Source: Lachnospiraceae bacterium
GTDB lineage: Bacteria > Bacillota > Clostridia > Lachnospirales > Lachnospiraceae
Direction of reading: 5' to 3'
NCBI GenBank assembly: GCA_017399685.1
Contig: JAFQBM010000057.1
Span: forward strand, 1 to 37,833
Length of the DNA stretch: 37,833 nucleotides
Positions 31,081 to 37,833 of the stretch are shown here, one piece after another (the stretch's first letter is position 1; each line of letters starts with the position of its first letter). Under the pieces are notes generated by a model that worked only from the letters and a program-made list of their open reading frames with translations, was not told where the DNA came from and searched no databases. The translations under genes and the position numbers were made by a program.

Positions 31081-33117
31081 ATGAATCAGAAAAACCTACT
31101 AAGGATAAAAATAGAGAAATACTTAAAAATTCCATTGCTCCTTGCTATTTTTTGGCTTGTGGCAGCAGGAATCATGTTTGTAATCAGCAGAGAAGCCGGT
31201 TTTACGATGTTATTTTTTGATGTTATATACATGGTAATTGTGCTTGTAATTTACTATCAAAAACGACCGGATATCATGGCGGAAATGGTTAGTTTTTCTT
31301 TTGAGCAAAGTCAGATACAAAAGGAATTATTAAAGGATTTAGCCTTGCCCTATACCTTAATTGATTTAGAAGGAAGATTTTTATGGTCCAACCAGCAGTT
31401 TTACGAGGTAATCGGAAAAGAGAAGATGCGTAAAAAGAGTTTGTTCCACGTGTTTTCAGAAATAACCAGAGAAATATTACCGATTCACACCGGACAGTCT
31501 TCCGTGGAGATAGAGTATGAGAACCGTAATTATCGTCTGGAGATGAAATGCATTCATGCCAGATGGGGAAGTGAAGATGACTTTGTGGATGCAAGTAATT
31601 CCCTGATTGCAGTTTACTTGTTTGATGAAACAGAGATTAAGAAATATATCAGAGAAAATCAGGAACAAAAAATGGTAGCCTGTCTGATTTACATCGATAA
31701 TTACGAAGAAGCACTGGAAAGTATCGATGAAGTAAAGGAATCCTTATTAACGGCATTGATTAACAGAAAACTTACGAAATACATGCAGAATGCGGGAGCC
31801 ATTATTAAGAAGCTGGAAAAGGATAAGTATCTGGCGGTATTCCAGAAAAAGAATTTAACCCAGCTTCAGAATGATAAATTCTCTATTTTGGATGAAATCA
31901 GATCCATCAATGTGGGAAACAGCATTGCGGTTACTTTAAGTATCAGTGTTGGTGCCGGTATGGATGGATATCTGGAAACCTATGAAGCTGCACGAAGTGG
32001 CATGGATTTAGCTCTTGGACGGGGTGGCGATCAGGCGGTAGTAAAGGATGGAGAGAAAATCCTTTATTATGGTGGGAAAACCCAGGGTGTGGAAAAAGGC
32101 ACCAGAGTAAAAGCAAGGGTAAAAGCCAGAGCCTTAAAGGAATTACTGGAAGGAAAAGACCGGGTTATCATTATGGGACATAAGATACCGGATATGGATG
32201 CCATTGGTTCTGCCATTGGAATTTACCGGATTGCGGAGAATCTGAATAAAAAGGCTCATATCGTTTTGAATACGCCGACTTTGGCGATTCGTTCCGTAAT
32301 CAATAATTTCATAGGAAACAGTAATTATGAAGAAGATATGTTTGTAAAAAGTGAAGAAGCCATGGAGTTAATGGATGCCAATACTTTGCTGGTGGTGGTA
32401 GATGTGAACCGCCCAAGTTATACGGAATGTGAAGACTTATTAGGAAAAGCGAAATCTATCGTGGTGATTGACCATCACAGACAGACCAATGAAGTCATTG
32501 AAAATCCGGTACTTACTTACATTGAGCCGAATGCCTCTTCAGCCTGTGAAATGGTTGCAGAAATTTTGCAGTATATGTCAGAAAAGACGAAAATGAAGCC
32601 TTATGAGGCGGATGCCATGTATGCCGGAATGCTGGTGGATACAGATAACTTTGTAACCAAAACCGGAGTCAGAACCTTTGAGGCGGCAGCATTTTTAAGA
32701 AGGTGCGGGGCGGATGTCATAAGAGTTCGGAAGATGTTTCGTTTCGATATGGAATCTTATAAAATCCGTGCAAAGGCAGTGGAACGTGCCGAGACGTATC
32801 TTGGTAGTTTTGCATTGTCTGTGATGCCGGATATGACAGGAATTGAGTCACCGACGGTGATGGGAGCCCAGGTTGCCAATGAATTATTGGATATTGATGG
32901 AGTGCATGCTTCTTTTGTATTGACGAAAGTAGAAGAAACGATTTATATCAGCGCCCGTTCCATTGATGAAATCAACGTTCAGATTATTATGGAAAAACTG
33001 GGGGGCGGCGGTCATGCTAATGTGGCAGGCGCCCAGATGAAAGGTATCAGTGAAAAAGAAGCTTTGGAAAAGATGAAAGAAGTATTAAAAACGATGAAAA
33101 TAGAAGGAGAAATATAA
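31081..33117 (+). CDS. gdpP: c-di-AMP phosphodiesterase GdpP
   Basis: Membrane enzyme that hydrolyses cyclic di-AMP to pApA, controlling potassium, osmotic and wall homeostasis. From ATG 31081 it has 678 residues: two N-terminal membrane helices (about 17-60), a degenerate PAS domain (about 85-150), a GGDEF-like domain without the GGDEF motif, then DHH and DHHA1 domains. DHH motifs seen are [15 protein letters not shown] (about 365), [19 protein letters not shown] (about 461) and DTDNF; the DHHA1 motif is [13 protein letters not shown] (about 641). GGAGG at 31064 is 12 nt before ATG 31081; TTG 31051 upstream has no site. First gene of the conserved gdpP-rplI-dnaB operon, with one nucleotide between its stop and rplI. 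Confidence 0.94.
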   Translation: MNQKNLLRIKIEKYLKIPLLLAIFWLVAAGIMFVISREAGFTMLFFDVIYMVIVLVIYYQKRPDIMAEMVSFSFEQSQIQKELLKDLALPYTLIDLEGRFLWSNQQFYEVIGKEKMRKKSLFHVFSEITREILPIHTGQSSVEIEYENRNYRLEMKCIHARWGSEDDFVDASNSLIAVYLFDETEIKKYIRENQEQKMVACLIYIDNYEEALESIDEVKESLLTALINRKLTKYMQNAGAIIKKLEKDKYLAVFQKKNLTQLQNDKFSILDEIRSINVGNSIAVTLSISVGAGMDGYLETYEAARSGMDLALGRGGDQAVVKDGEKILYYGGKTQGVEKGTRVKARVKARALKELLEGKDRVIIMGHKIPDMDAIGSAIGIYRIAENLNKKAHIVLNTPTLAIRSVINNFIGNSNYEEDMFVKSEEAMELMDANTLLVVVDVNRPSYTECEDLLGKAKSIVVIDHHRQTNEVIENPVLTYIEPNASSACEMVAEILQYMSEKTKMKPYEADAMYAGMLVDTDNFVTKTGVRTFEAAAFLRRCGADVIRVRKMFRFDMESYKIRAKAVERAETYLGSFALSVMPDMTGIESPTVMGAQVANELLDIDGVHASFVLTKVEETIYISARSIDEINVQIIMEKLGGGGHANVAGAQMKGISEKEALEKMKEVLKTMKIEGEI

Positions 33118-33118
33118 A

Positions 33119-33568
33119 ATGGAAGTTATTTTATTACAAGATGTAAAAGCATTAGGAAAAAAAGGCGAAATCGTGAAAGTAAACGATGGATATGCAAGAA
33201 ATTTTATTTTACCAAAGAAACTTGGAGTAGAAGCAACCGGTGCCAATAAAAATGATTTGAAACTTCAAAAAGCCAATGAAGCGAAAATTGCAAAGGAAGA
33301 ATTGGAAGCTGCAATGGCATTAGCAAAGGAATTAGAAGATAAGAAAATTACATTAAGCATTAAGGTGGGAGAAGGTGGAAGAACTTTCGGTTCTGTATCT
33401 TCCAAGGAAGTAGCACAGGCAGCCAAGGAACAGTTAGGCTATGACATCGATAAGAAGAAGATTAAGCTTTCAGAACCAATTAAGTCTTTAGGAACCCACA
33501 ATGTAGATATTAAATTACATGCAAAGGTAACCGGTCAATTGAAGGTAGTGGTAACGGAGGCGAAATAG
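33119..33568 (+). CDS. rplI: Ribosomal protein bL9
   Basis: 149 residues, full length. The N-terminal RNA-binding domain [20 protein letters not shown] and [15 protein letters not shown] is canonical, followed by the long connecting helix (about 41-75) and the C-terminal domain with [13 protein letters not shown] and [17 protein letters not shown]. bL9 sits on the large subunit near L1. AGAAGGAGA in the end of gdpP provides its binding site, so translation is likely coupled. Middle gene of the gdpP-rplI-dnaB operon. Confidence 0.98.
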   Translation: MEVILLQDVKALGKKGEIVKVNDGYARNFILPKKLGVEATGANKNDLKLQKANEAKIAKEELEAAMALAKELEDKKITLSIKVGEGGRTFGSVSSKEVAQAAKEQLGYDIDKKKIKLSEPIKSLGTHNVDIKLHAKVTGQLKVVVTEAK

Positions 33569-33571
33569 TCC

Positions 33572-34933
33572 ATGGATGAGGCATTTGTAAAAAAAGTACA
33601 GCCTCATAGCCTGGAAGCAGAGCAGTCCGTCATCGGCTCTATGATTATGGACCGCGATGCCATTGTAGATGTAGCAGATATGTTGACGAAACAGGATTTC
33701 TATCAGTCGCAATATGGTGTATTATTTGAAGCCATGATAGAACTTTATTCTGAAGGAAAGGCCGTGGATTTGGTTACCTTGCAGAATAAGTTGAAGGAAA
33801 AAGATGTTCCGGAAAGTATCTGCTCTATCTCTTATATCAGGGATTTGGTAGCAGCAGTTCCGACTTCTGCCAATGCAAAACAGTATGCGAAAATTGTAAA
33901 AGACAAAGCATTGCTTAGGGCGTTGATTAAAGAGTGTGAGGAAATTGCCAATGACTGTTATATGGCAAAAGAGGATGTGGATACTATTTTAGAAAAGACC
34001 GAGAAAAACGTCTTTCATTTGTTACAGAAACAAAAAGGTGCAGACGATTATGTGCCGATTTCGGATGTTGTAATCCGAACTTTGGAAATGATTGAGGCAG
34101 CGGCAAAAAATAAAGGAAAGATTACCGGACTTGCTACGGGATTCATTGATTTGGATATGAAACTTACGGGACTTCATGGTTCGGAACTGATTATCGTAGC
34201 CGCAAGACCTGCCATGGGTAAGACTGCCTTTGCCTTAAATATTGCACAGCATGTTGCCTTTAAGCAGGATACCGCCTGTCTGATTTTTAACCTGGAAATG
34301 TCTAAGGAACAACTGGCTACCCGTCTTCTTGCCATTGACTCCATGGTAGATTCCCAGAATCTTCGTACCGGTGAATTAGGAGACATGGACTGGGATAAAT
34401 TAATGGAGAGTGCGGGAACCTTAGGACGTTCCAAGTTAATCATCGATGATTCCGGTGATTTGACGATTTCTATGTTACGGTCGAAGTGTCGGAAATATAA
34501 GCAGTCCCATGATGTTGGACTGATTATCATTGACTACCTTCAGTTATTAAGTGGAAGTGGGAAGAGAACAGAAAGTCGTCAACAGGAAATATCGGAAATT
34601 TCTCGTTCTTTAAAGTCTTTAGCGAGAGAACTGAATGTGCCGATTATTGCACTTTCCCAGTTGTCCCGTGGTGTGGAAGCCAGACCGGACAAGCGGCCAA
34701 TGATGTCGGATTTGCGTGAATCCGGAGCCATCGAGCAGGATGCCGATGTGATTATGTTCTTATATCGGGATGATTATTATAATCCGGATACGGATAAGAA
34801 AGGAATCTCGGAAGTTATTATCTCCAAGCAGAGAAGTGGTTCTACCGGTACCATAGAACTGGTATGGTTAGGACAATATACGAAGTTTGCTAATAAAGCC
34901 GGTGCATCCGTTAAGAATACACCCATAGATTAA
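33572..34933 (+). CDS. dnaB: Replicative DNA helicase DnaB (DnaC in Bacillus)
   Basis: 453 residues of the hexameric 5'-3' replicative helicase. The N-terminal domain (PHSLEAEQSVIGSMI) binds primase; the RecA-like C-terminal domain carries Walker A ARPAMGKTAFALN (about 210-222), Walker B LIIIDYLQLL, the ALSQLSRGVEARPDKRP segment and the arginine-finger region KQRSGSTGTIEL. It is separated from rplI by three nucleotides, with GGAGG in the rplI end as its binding site. No intein is present at the usual P-loop site. A terminator follows about 35 nt after the stop. Confidence 0.97.
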   Translation: MDEAFVKKVQPHSLEAEQSVIGSMIMDRDAIVDVADMLTKQDFYQSQYGVLFEAMIELYSEGKAVDLVTLQNKLKEKDVPESICSISYIRDLVAAVPTSANAKQYAKIVKDKALLRALIKECEEIANDCYMAKEDVDTILEKTEKNVFHLLQKQKGADDYVPISDVVIRTLEMIEAAAKNKGKITGLATGFIDLDMKLTGLHGSELIIVAARPAMGKTAFALNIAQHVAFKQDTACLIFNLEMSKEQLATRLLAIDSMVDSQNLRTGELGDMDWDKLMESAGTLGRSKLIIDDSGDLTISMLRSKCRKYKQSHDVGLIIIDYLQLLSGSGKRTESRQQEISEISRSLKSLARELNVPIIALSQLSRGVEARPDKRPMMSDLRESGAIEQDADVIMFLYRDDYYNPDTDKKGISEVIISKQRSGSTGTIELVWLGQYTKFANKAGASVKNTPID

Positions 34934-34968
34934 GAAAAACACAGACATTTTTAAAACGAGAGTGTATA

Positions 34969-35007
34969 AAGTCCAAACGAGCCGTTCTGGCTTGCTTGGG
35001 CTTTTGT
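34969..35007 (+). terminator. Terminator of the gdpP-rplI-dnaB operon
   Basis: 34969-34983 (AAGTCCAAACGAGCC) pairs with 34989-35003 with one mismatch and two wobbles, followed by TTTTGT. Confidence 0.85.
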
Positions 35008-35116
35008 CATATGGATATGTTTGTCAATGCTTGTTTATGTATTTAGTTTTTTAACTTTCTCTCAAGTCGTATCATAACGAGTCTTTTATGTAATGTAATA
35101 GTTCAAAGTTTTTTTG

Positions 35117-35182
35117 CTGTCATTTTCTGTCAATATTTTTCCCTTGGTTTCCCTTGAGATTTGTTTCTCACTTCGGTATACT
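35117..35182 (+). promoter_or_regulatory. Promoter of the MerR gene with two pairs of 10-bp direct repeats
   Basis: TTGAGA (35154-35159), 17 bp, TATACT (35177-35182). Just upstream are CTGTCA at 35117 and 35127 and TTTCCCTTG at 35138 and 35148, each pair spaced 10 bp, with the second TTTCCCTTG running into the -35 box. They could be operator half-sites, perhaps for autoregulation. Confidence 0.6.
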
Positions 35183-35240
35183 AAAGAAACGAAAAGTAAA
35201 TAAATGGAAACACAAAGAGAAACAACAGGAGGAAAAATCG

Positions 35241-35846
35241 ATGGAGGATGTTAAATTTTTAATGAAAGAGGCAGCAGGGTTATTAGATGTAGAACCTCAT
35301 ACCTTAAGATATTGGGAAGAGGAACTGGAATGGAATTTCAGCCGGAATGAATTAGGACACCGTTATTTTACCAGGGATGATATCAGAGTCTTAACCTGTG
35401 TCAAGGAATTGAAAAAACAAGGCTTTCAGTTAAAGGCAATTAAGTTACTGCTTTCAGAAATTAAGTCGGACAAGGATTATGATTTACAAAAGGTTTTAAA
35501 ATTAAAGGAAGTGTTGGTGGAAGATACGAAGAAAGAAGTAAAAAAAGTACCGGCTGACCCTAATGTAGTGAAATTTAACGAAATCATGAGCCAGATTATG
35601 GAACAGACCTTAAGGGAACATGATGAGGAAATGATAGAAAATGTCACTGCCAAAGTGACAGAAGGTGTAGTAAAAGAAGTGGATTTCCTTTTACGGGAAC
35701 GAGAAGAAAAGGAAGAAGAACGTTACCGGATGCTGGATGAAACCATGCGGGAAATTCAAAAAGCCAGACAACAGGTGGCAGCGGCAGAGGTGGAAGTAAA
35801 GGAAGAAAAGAAAGGCTTTTTCCGAAAGAAAAAGAAGAATAAGTAG
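35241..35846 (+). CDS. MerR-type winged-helix DNA-binding protein with coiled-coil tail
   Basis: 201 residues. The N terminus MEDVKFLMKEAAGLLDVEPH then TLRYWEEE is the MerR-type helix-turn-helix, with RYFTRDDIRVLTCVKELKKQ as wing and second helix. Residues about 95-190 are Glu/Lys-rich and helical, probably a coiled coil, ending in a basic KKGFFRKKKKNK tail. This plan is closer to RacA-like DNA-binding proteins than to effector-sensing MerR activators; no ligand domain or metal cysteines are present. ATG 35241 follows AGGAGG (35227-35232) by 8 nt. A longer in-frame reading from TTG 35154 starts inside the promoter and is not credible. Confidence 0.8.
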   Translation: MEDVKFLMKEAAGLLDVEPHTLRYWEEELEWNFSRNELGHRYFTRDDIRVLTCVKELKKQGFQLKAIKLLLSEIKSDKDYDLQKVLKLKEVLVEDTKKEVKKVPADPNVVKFNEIMSQIMEQTLREHDEEMIENVTAKVTEGVVKEVDFLLREREEKEEERYRMLDETMREIQKARQQVAAAEVEVKEEKKGFFRKKKKNK

Positions 35847-35905
35847 AAAGCAATAAGATATAATGGATTCGTGGAACTTTCCTAGAAAAGAAGGAAGGTG
35901 TTCGT

Positions 35906-36157
35906 GTGTTAGCATTATAGGTATATTATGATGGAAATGCAGTGCAAACATTGGAAGAAATACGTGCAGAGAAAAATCAGAAATTGATTATAACGATATT
36001 GGATGAGTTTATTGAAGAAGTGCCGGAACATAAAATATACTCTGCCAGAGGTTCATTAGCAATGTACGAAAATCCGGACTTACAAAGTGGGAAAACTCTG
36101 CTTGGTTATGAAATAAAGACCTTTGATAAAAAATTATTAACGAATAGTGATATATAA
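35906..36157 (+). pseudogene. Antitoxin-like small gene with in-frame amber codon
   Basis: GTG 35906 sits 7 nt after a strong site (AAGGAAGG, 35891-35898) and opens VLAL, then TAG at 35918-35920, then continues in the same frame VYYDGNAVQTLEEIRAEKNQ, KLIITILDEFIEEV and on to TAA 36157. Without the TAG this would be an 83-residue protein whose first half looks like small beta-rich antitoxins (x-x-G-x-Y-x-G-x-x-V-x-x-LE, then Q-x-x-I-x-T-x-L). The remaining start GTG 35942 has no binding site and would drop the first strand. No toxin gene is adjacent. Probably a nonsense-mutated, orphan antitoxin; an assembly error is the alternative. Confidence 0.5.
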
Positions 36158-36167
36158 GCGAGATAGG

Positions 36168-36215
36168 AAAACGTAGATTTTGATGTATTTTATCGAAATC
36201 TATGTTTTTTTATTT
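36168..36215 (+). terminator. Terminator after the antitoxin-like gene
   Basis: 36168-36181 (AAAACGTAGATTTT) pairs with 36195-36208 with a few wobbles, then a T-rich tract TTTTTTTATTTTT. Confidence 0.75.
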
Positions 36216-36241
36216 TTCATCCGCAATTTTATGTTTGAAAT

Positions 36242-36293
36242 GTTCTTTTGATGGTTCTTTTTGATTGCTGTTTGTTCTTTTGGGTGTTACAAT
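36242..36293 (+). promoter_or_regulatory. Promoter region with three GTTCTTTTG repeats
   Basis: TTGCTG (36265-36270), 17 bp, TACAAT (36288-36293). GTTCTTTTG occurs at 36242 and 36274 and, with one extra T, at 36254. The repeats flank the -35 and may bind a regulator. It reads toward the accessory genes at the right end. Confidence 0.4.
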
Positions 36294-36370
36294 ATAGCCA
36301 TAAGAAGCCTTCGGATGGTCGTAAAAACAGGCATATTTGCTTGAGGTTTAAAGATGTTAAATTTTAGACA

Positions 36371-36508
36371 TGGGATGAAATAATAGAGAATATTCGTTAT
36401 ATTCTGCGAAATGAATTTGACCATCGCTTGAAATTTTTGGAATTCGATAACATAAGCAAATACGATAAGAACTTTTTTCGGTCTGTTCTTTCTGTAAATT
36501 TAAAATAA
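36371..36508 (+). pseudogene. Possible gene remnant
   Basis: The frame 36371-36508 reads WDEIIENIRYILRNEFDHRL, KFLEFDNISKYDKNFFRSVL and SVNLK before TAA. It has protein-like composition but no start codon or binding site (a TAG lies four codons upstream). No family recognised. Confidence 0.25.
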
Positions 36509-36615
36509 TACCTTTTGGACCCAATGTTATGAAATGATTGAGGATTAGATAGGGAGGATGTGAAATTTGTGGAAAAAAATATTGGAATGGTTGGATAAAG
36601 ATTTTTTTCGAAGCA

Positions 36616-37047
36616 ATGGCATATTTTTTTGTTTTTATAGCAGGACTTGGTGGATGTATATTGGTTACTGCTTTTTTAGGTCTTATCAGGGTTGGGTTAG
36701 ACAACAGATATGCACAACTTATAAAACAAATAAATATTGATTTAAGAATGAATCAGATATGGATGATTTGTTCTTGTGTTTTTTTAATAGTAAGTGTGAT
36801 TTTCTTTATAATTGCAATCAAAGATAAAAAGAAACAAATACAGGGGTCAACTGCATTATTAATATTTTCTTTGGTAGCTACATTGGGTTCAAGTTGTTTT
36901 TTTGCGAATTGCAAAGATGGGATAAATCAAAAAAAAGAAATGTCTGCATATATAAAGGAAAATTATACAGAAACATCTTTTAACGAAGTCACCAAGGATA
37001 TGACCGAGGAAAACTATGAGAAATTTATAAAAAGTTTAAATGAATGA
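36616..37047 (+). CDS. Small membrane protein, probably frameshifted near its start
   Basis: From ATG 36616, 143 residues with two or three membrane helices: FVFIAGLGGCILVTAFLGLI, IWMICSCVFLIVSVIFFIIA and STALLIFSLVATLGSSCFF, then a charged C-terminal tail. ATG 36616 has no ribosome binding site. A good site (GGGAGG, 36552-36557) lies 9 nt before TTG 36567, which opens MWKKILEWLDKDFF in another frame; removing one T from the seven-T run near 36601-36608 would join it as DFFEAMAYFFVFIAG. So the gene may be frameshifted, phase-variable or affected by a sequencing error. It overlaps the next gene by 4 nt. No family recognised. Confidence 0.55.
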   Translation: MAYFFVFIAGLGGCILVTAFLGLIRVGLDNRYAQLIKQINIDLRMNQIWMICSCVFLIVSVIFFIIAIKDKKKQIQGSTALLIFSLVATLGSSCFFANCKDGINQKKEMSAYIKENYTETSFNEVTKDMTEENYEKFIKSLNE

Positions 37048-37325
37048 GAGAATTTCATACATATTATACAAATCCGGCAGATCTTGGAATGATATATTAT
37101 AATATTTCTACAAGCAAGAAAAAAGAACTAAGTGCTGCATTAGTTGTAGTTCCGGAAAAGGAAAGCTCAAAATCAAAAAATAATTCGAAAGAAGTGTGTG
37201 AAGGCGTAACCACTGTTGTTGGAACGGCTGCAGCACTTTATGTTACATATAGAATTATAAGATTAATACCTTCTTGTACTCCGGTAACCTGGTGGACTTT
37301 GCCGGCAAATATAGCAGCACCATAA
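37044..37325 (+). CDS. Small protein with hydrophobic C terminus, unknown
   Basis: 93 residues. ATG 37044 overlaps the stop of the preceding gene (ATGA), so translation is likely coupled. The first half is polar (MREFHTYYTNPADLGMIYYN and a Ser/Lys/Glu linker). The second half is a hydrophobic stretch CEGVTTVVGTAAALYVTYRI and IRLIPSCTPVTWW, ending TLPANIAAP. The C-terminal Pro/Ala-rich end resembles linker or pre-toxin regions of exported effector proteins, but this is only an impression. The next gene starts 37 nt downstream. Confidence 0.5.
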   Translation: MREFHTYYTNPADLGMIYYNISTSKKKELSAALVVVPEKESSKSKNNSKEVCEGVTTVVGTAAALYVTYRIIRLIPSCTPVTWWTLPANIAAP

Positions 37326-37362
37326 TTTTATATCAAATATTAACTAAAATGAGGTGAATCAA

Positions 37363-37833
37363 ATGGAATTAAGAGAATTAACACAAGAAGAAAAAAACGA
37401 ATTTGAAAAAATAAGAGTGCCGGAATACGATAACAGCTATAGGCTTTTGCTTGCAATGATTGCCATTGATTTAATGGGCTGTGAAGTGGTTAATAAACGG
37501 TTTGAGTATGAGGATTTCATTGCCTATATTGATGATGGCAAATATCATGAAGGGGACGGTTTTATACTTCAGAATATCATTGAAACATGGATTATAAAGC
37601 TGGCTCAAAAAAACGGAATTAGTATCGATAAAAAAGTGGAAAAAGATATTGACAGTTTAGTCGTTTGCTTCATTTATACAGTTTGTGGTATTAGTCCGGG
37701 AATATCAAATAAAAAATTCAAAGAAATGGTGATGCTATATAATCACATGGATGAAAAACTTCAAAAAGAAAAAAATGAATATTTATGTGATAATCCGGAA
37801 GAAAATTACAGATTTATCGTCACATGTCTTGAG
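37363..37833 (+). CDS. Unknown acidic protein, truncated by the window end
   Basis: ATG 37363 follows GAGGTGA by 6 nt and stays open for 157 codons to the end of the window. It begins MELRELTQEEKNEFEKIRVP and contains YDNSYRLLLAMIAIDLMGCE, two Cys-containing hydrophobic helices (SLVVCFIYTVCGISPGISNK) and many Glu/Lys. No signal peptide. The soluble, acidic, helical character and the position after two small membrane-type genes would suit an immunity protein or a phage/accessory gene, but I recognise no family. Confidence 0.6.
   Translation, partial: MELRELTQEEKNEFEKIRVPEYDNSYRLLLAMIAIDLMGCEVVNKRFEYEDFIAYIDDGKYHEGDGFILQNIIETWIIKLAQKNGISIDKKVEKDIDSLVVCFIYTVCGISPGISNKKFKEMVMLYNHMDEKLQKEKNEYLCDNPEENYRFIVTCLE

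Noticed and set aside
34174-34530. 118-codon minus-strand ORF
   Set aside because: It overlaps the conserved RecA-like core of dnaB in antisense; no binding site and a composition typical of a shadow frame.
35154-35240. Upstream extension of the MerR-type gene from TTG 35154
   Set aside because: It would start on the -35 box of the gene's own promoter; AGGAGG before ATG 35241 fixes the start.
1-37833. CRISPR array, IS element or prophage
   Set aside because: I saw no regularly spaced repeat-spacer array, no transposase or integrase, and no phage structural genes. The short repeats found are isolated intergenic hairpins.

Overview
The window looks like a chromosomal segment of a low-GC, endospore-forming Clostridia member, most likely Lachnospiraceae. 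The evidence is the AT-rich codon use, the strong GGAGG-type ribosome binding sites, the sporulation genes (a SipL-like SPOCS/LysM protein and a CotS-like kinase), and the gdpP-rplI-dnaB gene order. I cannot name the species from sequence alone. Almost every gene reads on the + strand; the only clear minus-strand gene is a tRNA-Pro.

Layout. 1-2.1 kb: the 3' part of a tRNA-Phe with its terminator, then a Na/phosphate symporter with a PhoU-like tail. 2.1-5.8 kb: flavin reductase, a solitary OLD-family ATPase/TOPRIM nuclease with a cysteine cluster, and a shikimate-kinase-like protein that lacks one expected substrate arginine. 6.1-12.8 kb: envelope and spore block (M23 endopeptidase with LysM and G5, MurA, a PrcB-like lipoprotein, the SipL homologue, a CotS-like kinase). 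13.0-18.3 kb: PEGA lipoprotein, phosphoglucomutase, D-Ala-D-Ala ligase and glutamate racemase. 18.3-19.5 kb has no convincing intact gene and holds gene relics, including a broken LytTR DNA-binding domain. 19.5-23.8 kb: a compact unit of a secreted protein of unknown function, two FtsX-like permeases, a membrane-anchored extracytoplasmic protein and a MacB/lactococcin-972-type ATPase, closed by a terminator. 23.9-25.7 kb: a tandem duplication of [DUF1934-like gene, promoter, DUF6514-like gene, terminator], in which the first DUF1934 copy is a pseudogene. 25.75-28.6 kb: tRNA-Pro(CGG), then an AlgI-type MBOAT acyltransferase with its DHHW partner. 28.7-34.9 kb: a HisRS-like protein, an RsiV/DUF4163-like lipoprotein, then gdpP-rplI-dnaB. 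35-37.8 kb: a MerR-type regulator and a decaying accessory tail of small genes (an antitoxin-like gene with an in-frame amber codon, a membrane protein with a probable one-base frameshift, and two unknown genes, the last cut by the window end).

How it fits together: the central theme is envelope building. MurA, D-Ala-D-Ala ligase and glutamate racemase supply peptidoglycan precursors, phosphoglucomutase supplies sugar phosphate for surface polymers, M23 and PEGA proteins act at the wall, the AlgI/DHHW pair probably O-acylates an exported polymer, and SipL/CotS act in spore coat assembly. GdpP ties in through c-di-AMP turnover. The most novel parts are the secreted-protein/split-ABC unit with its relic-rich upstream region, the duplicated DUF1934/DUF6514 unit with paired TTTGTCCC boxes, and several families of intergenic hairpins repeated across the window, one of which shows compensatory stem changes between copies.
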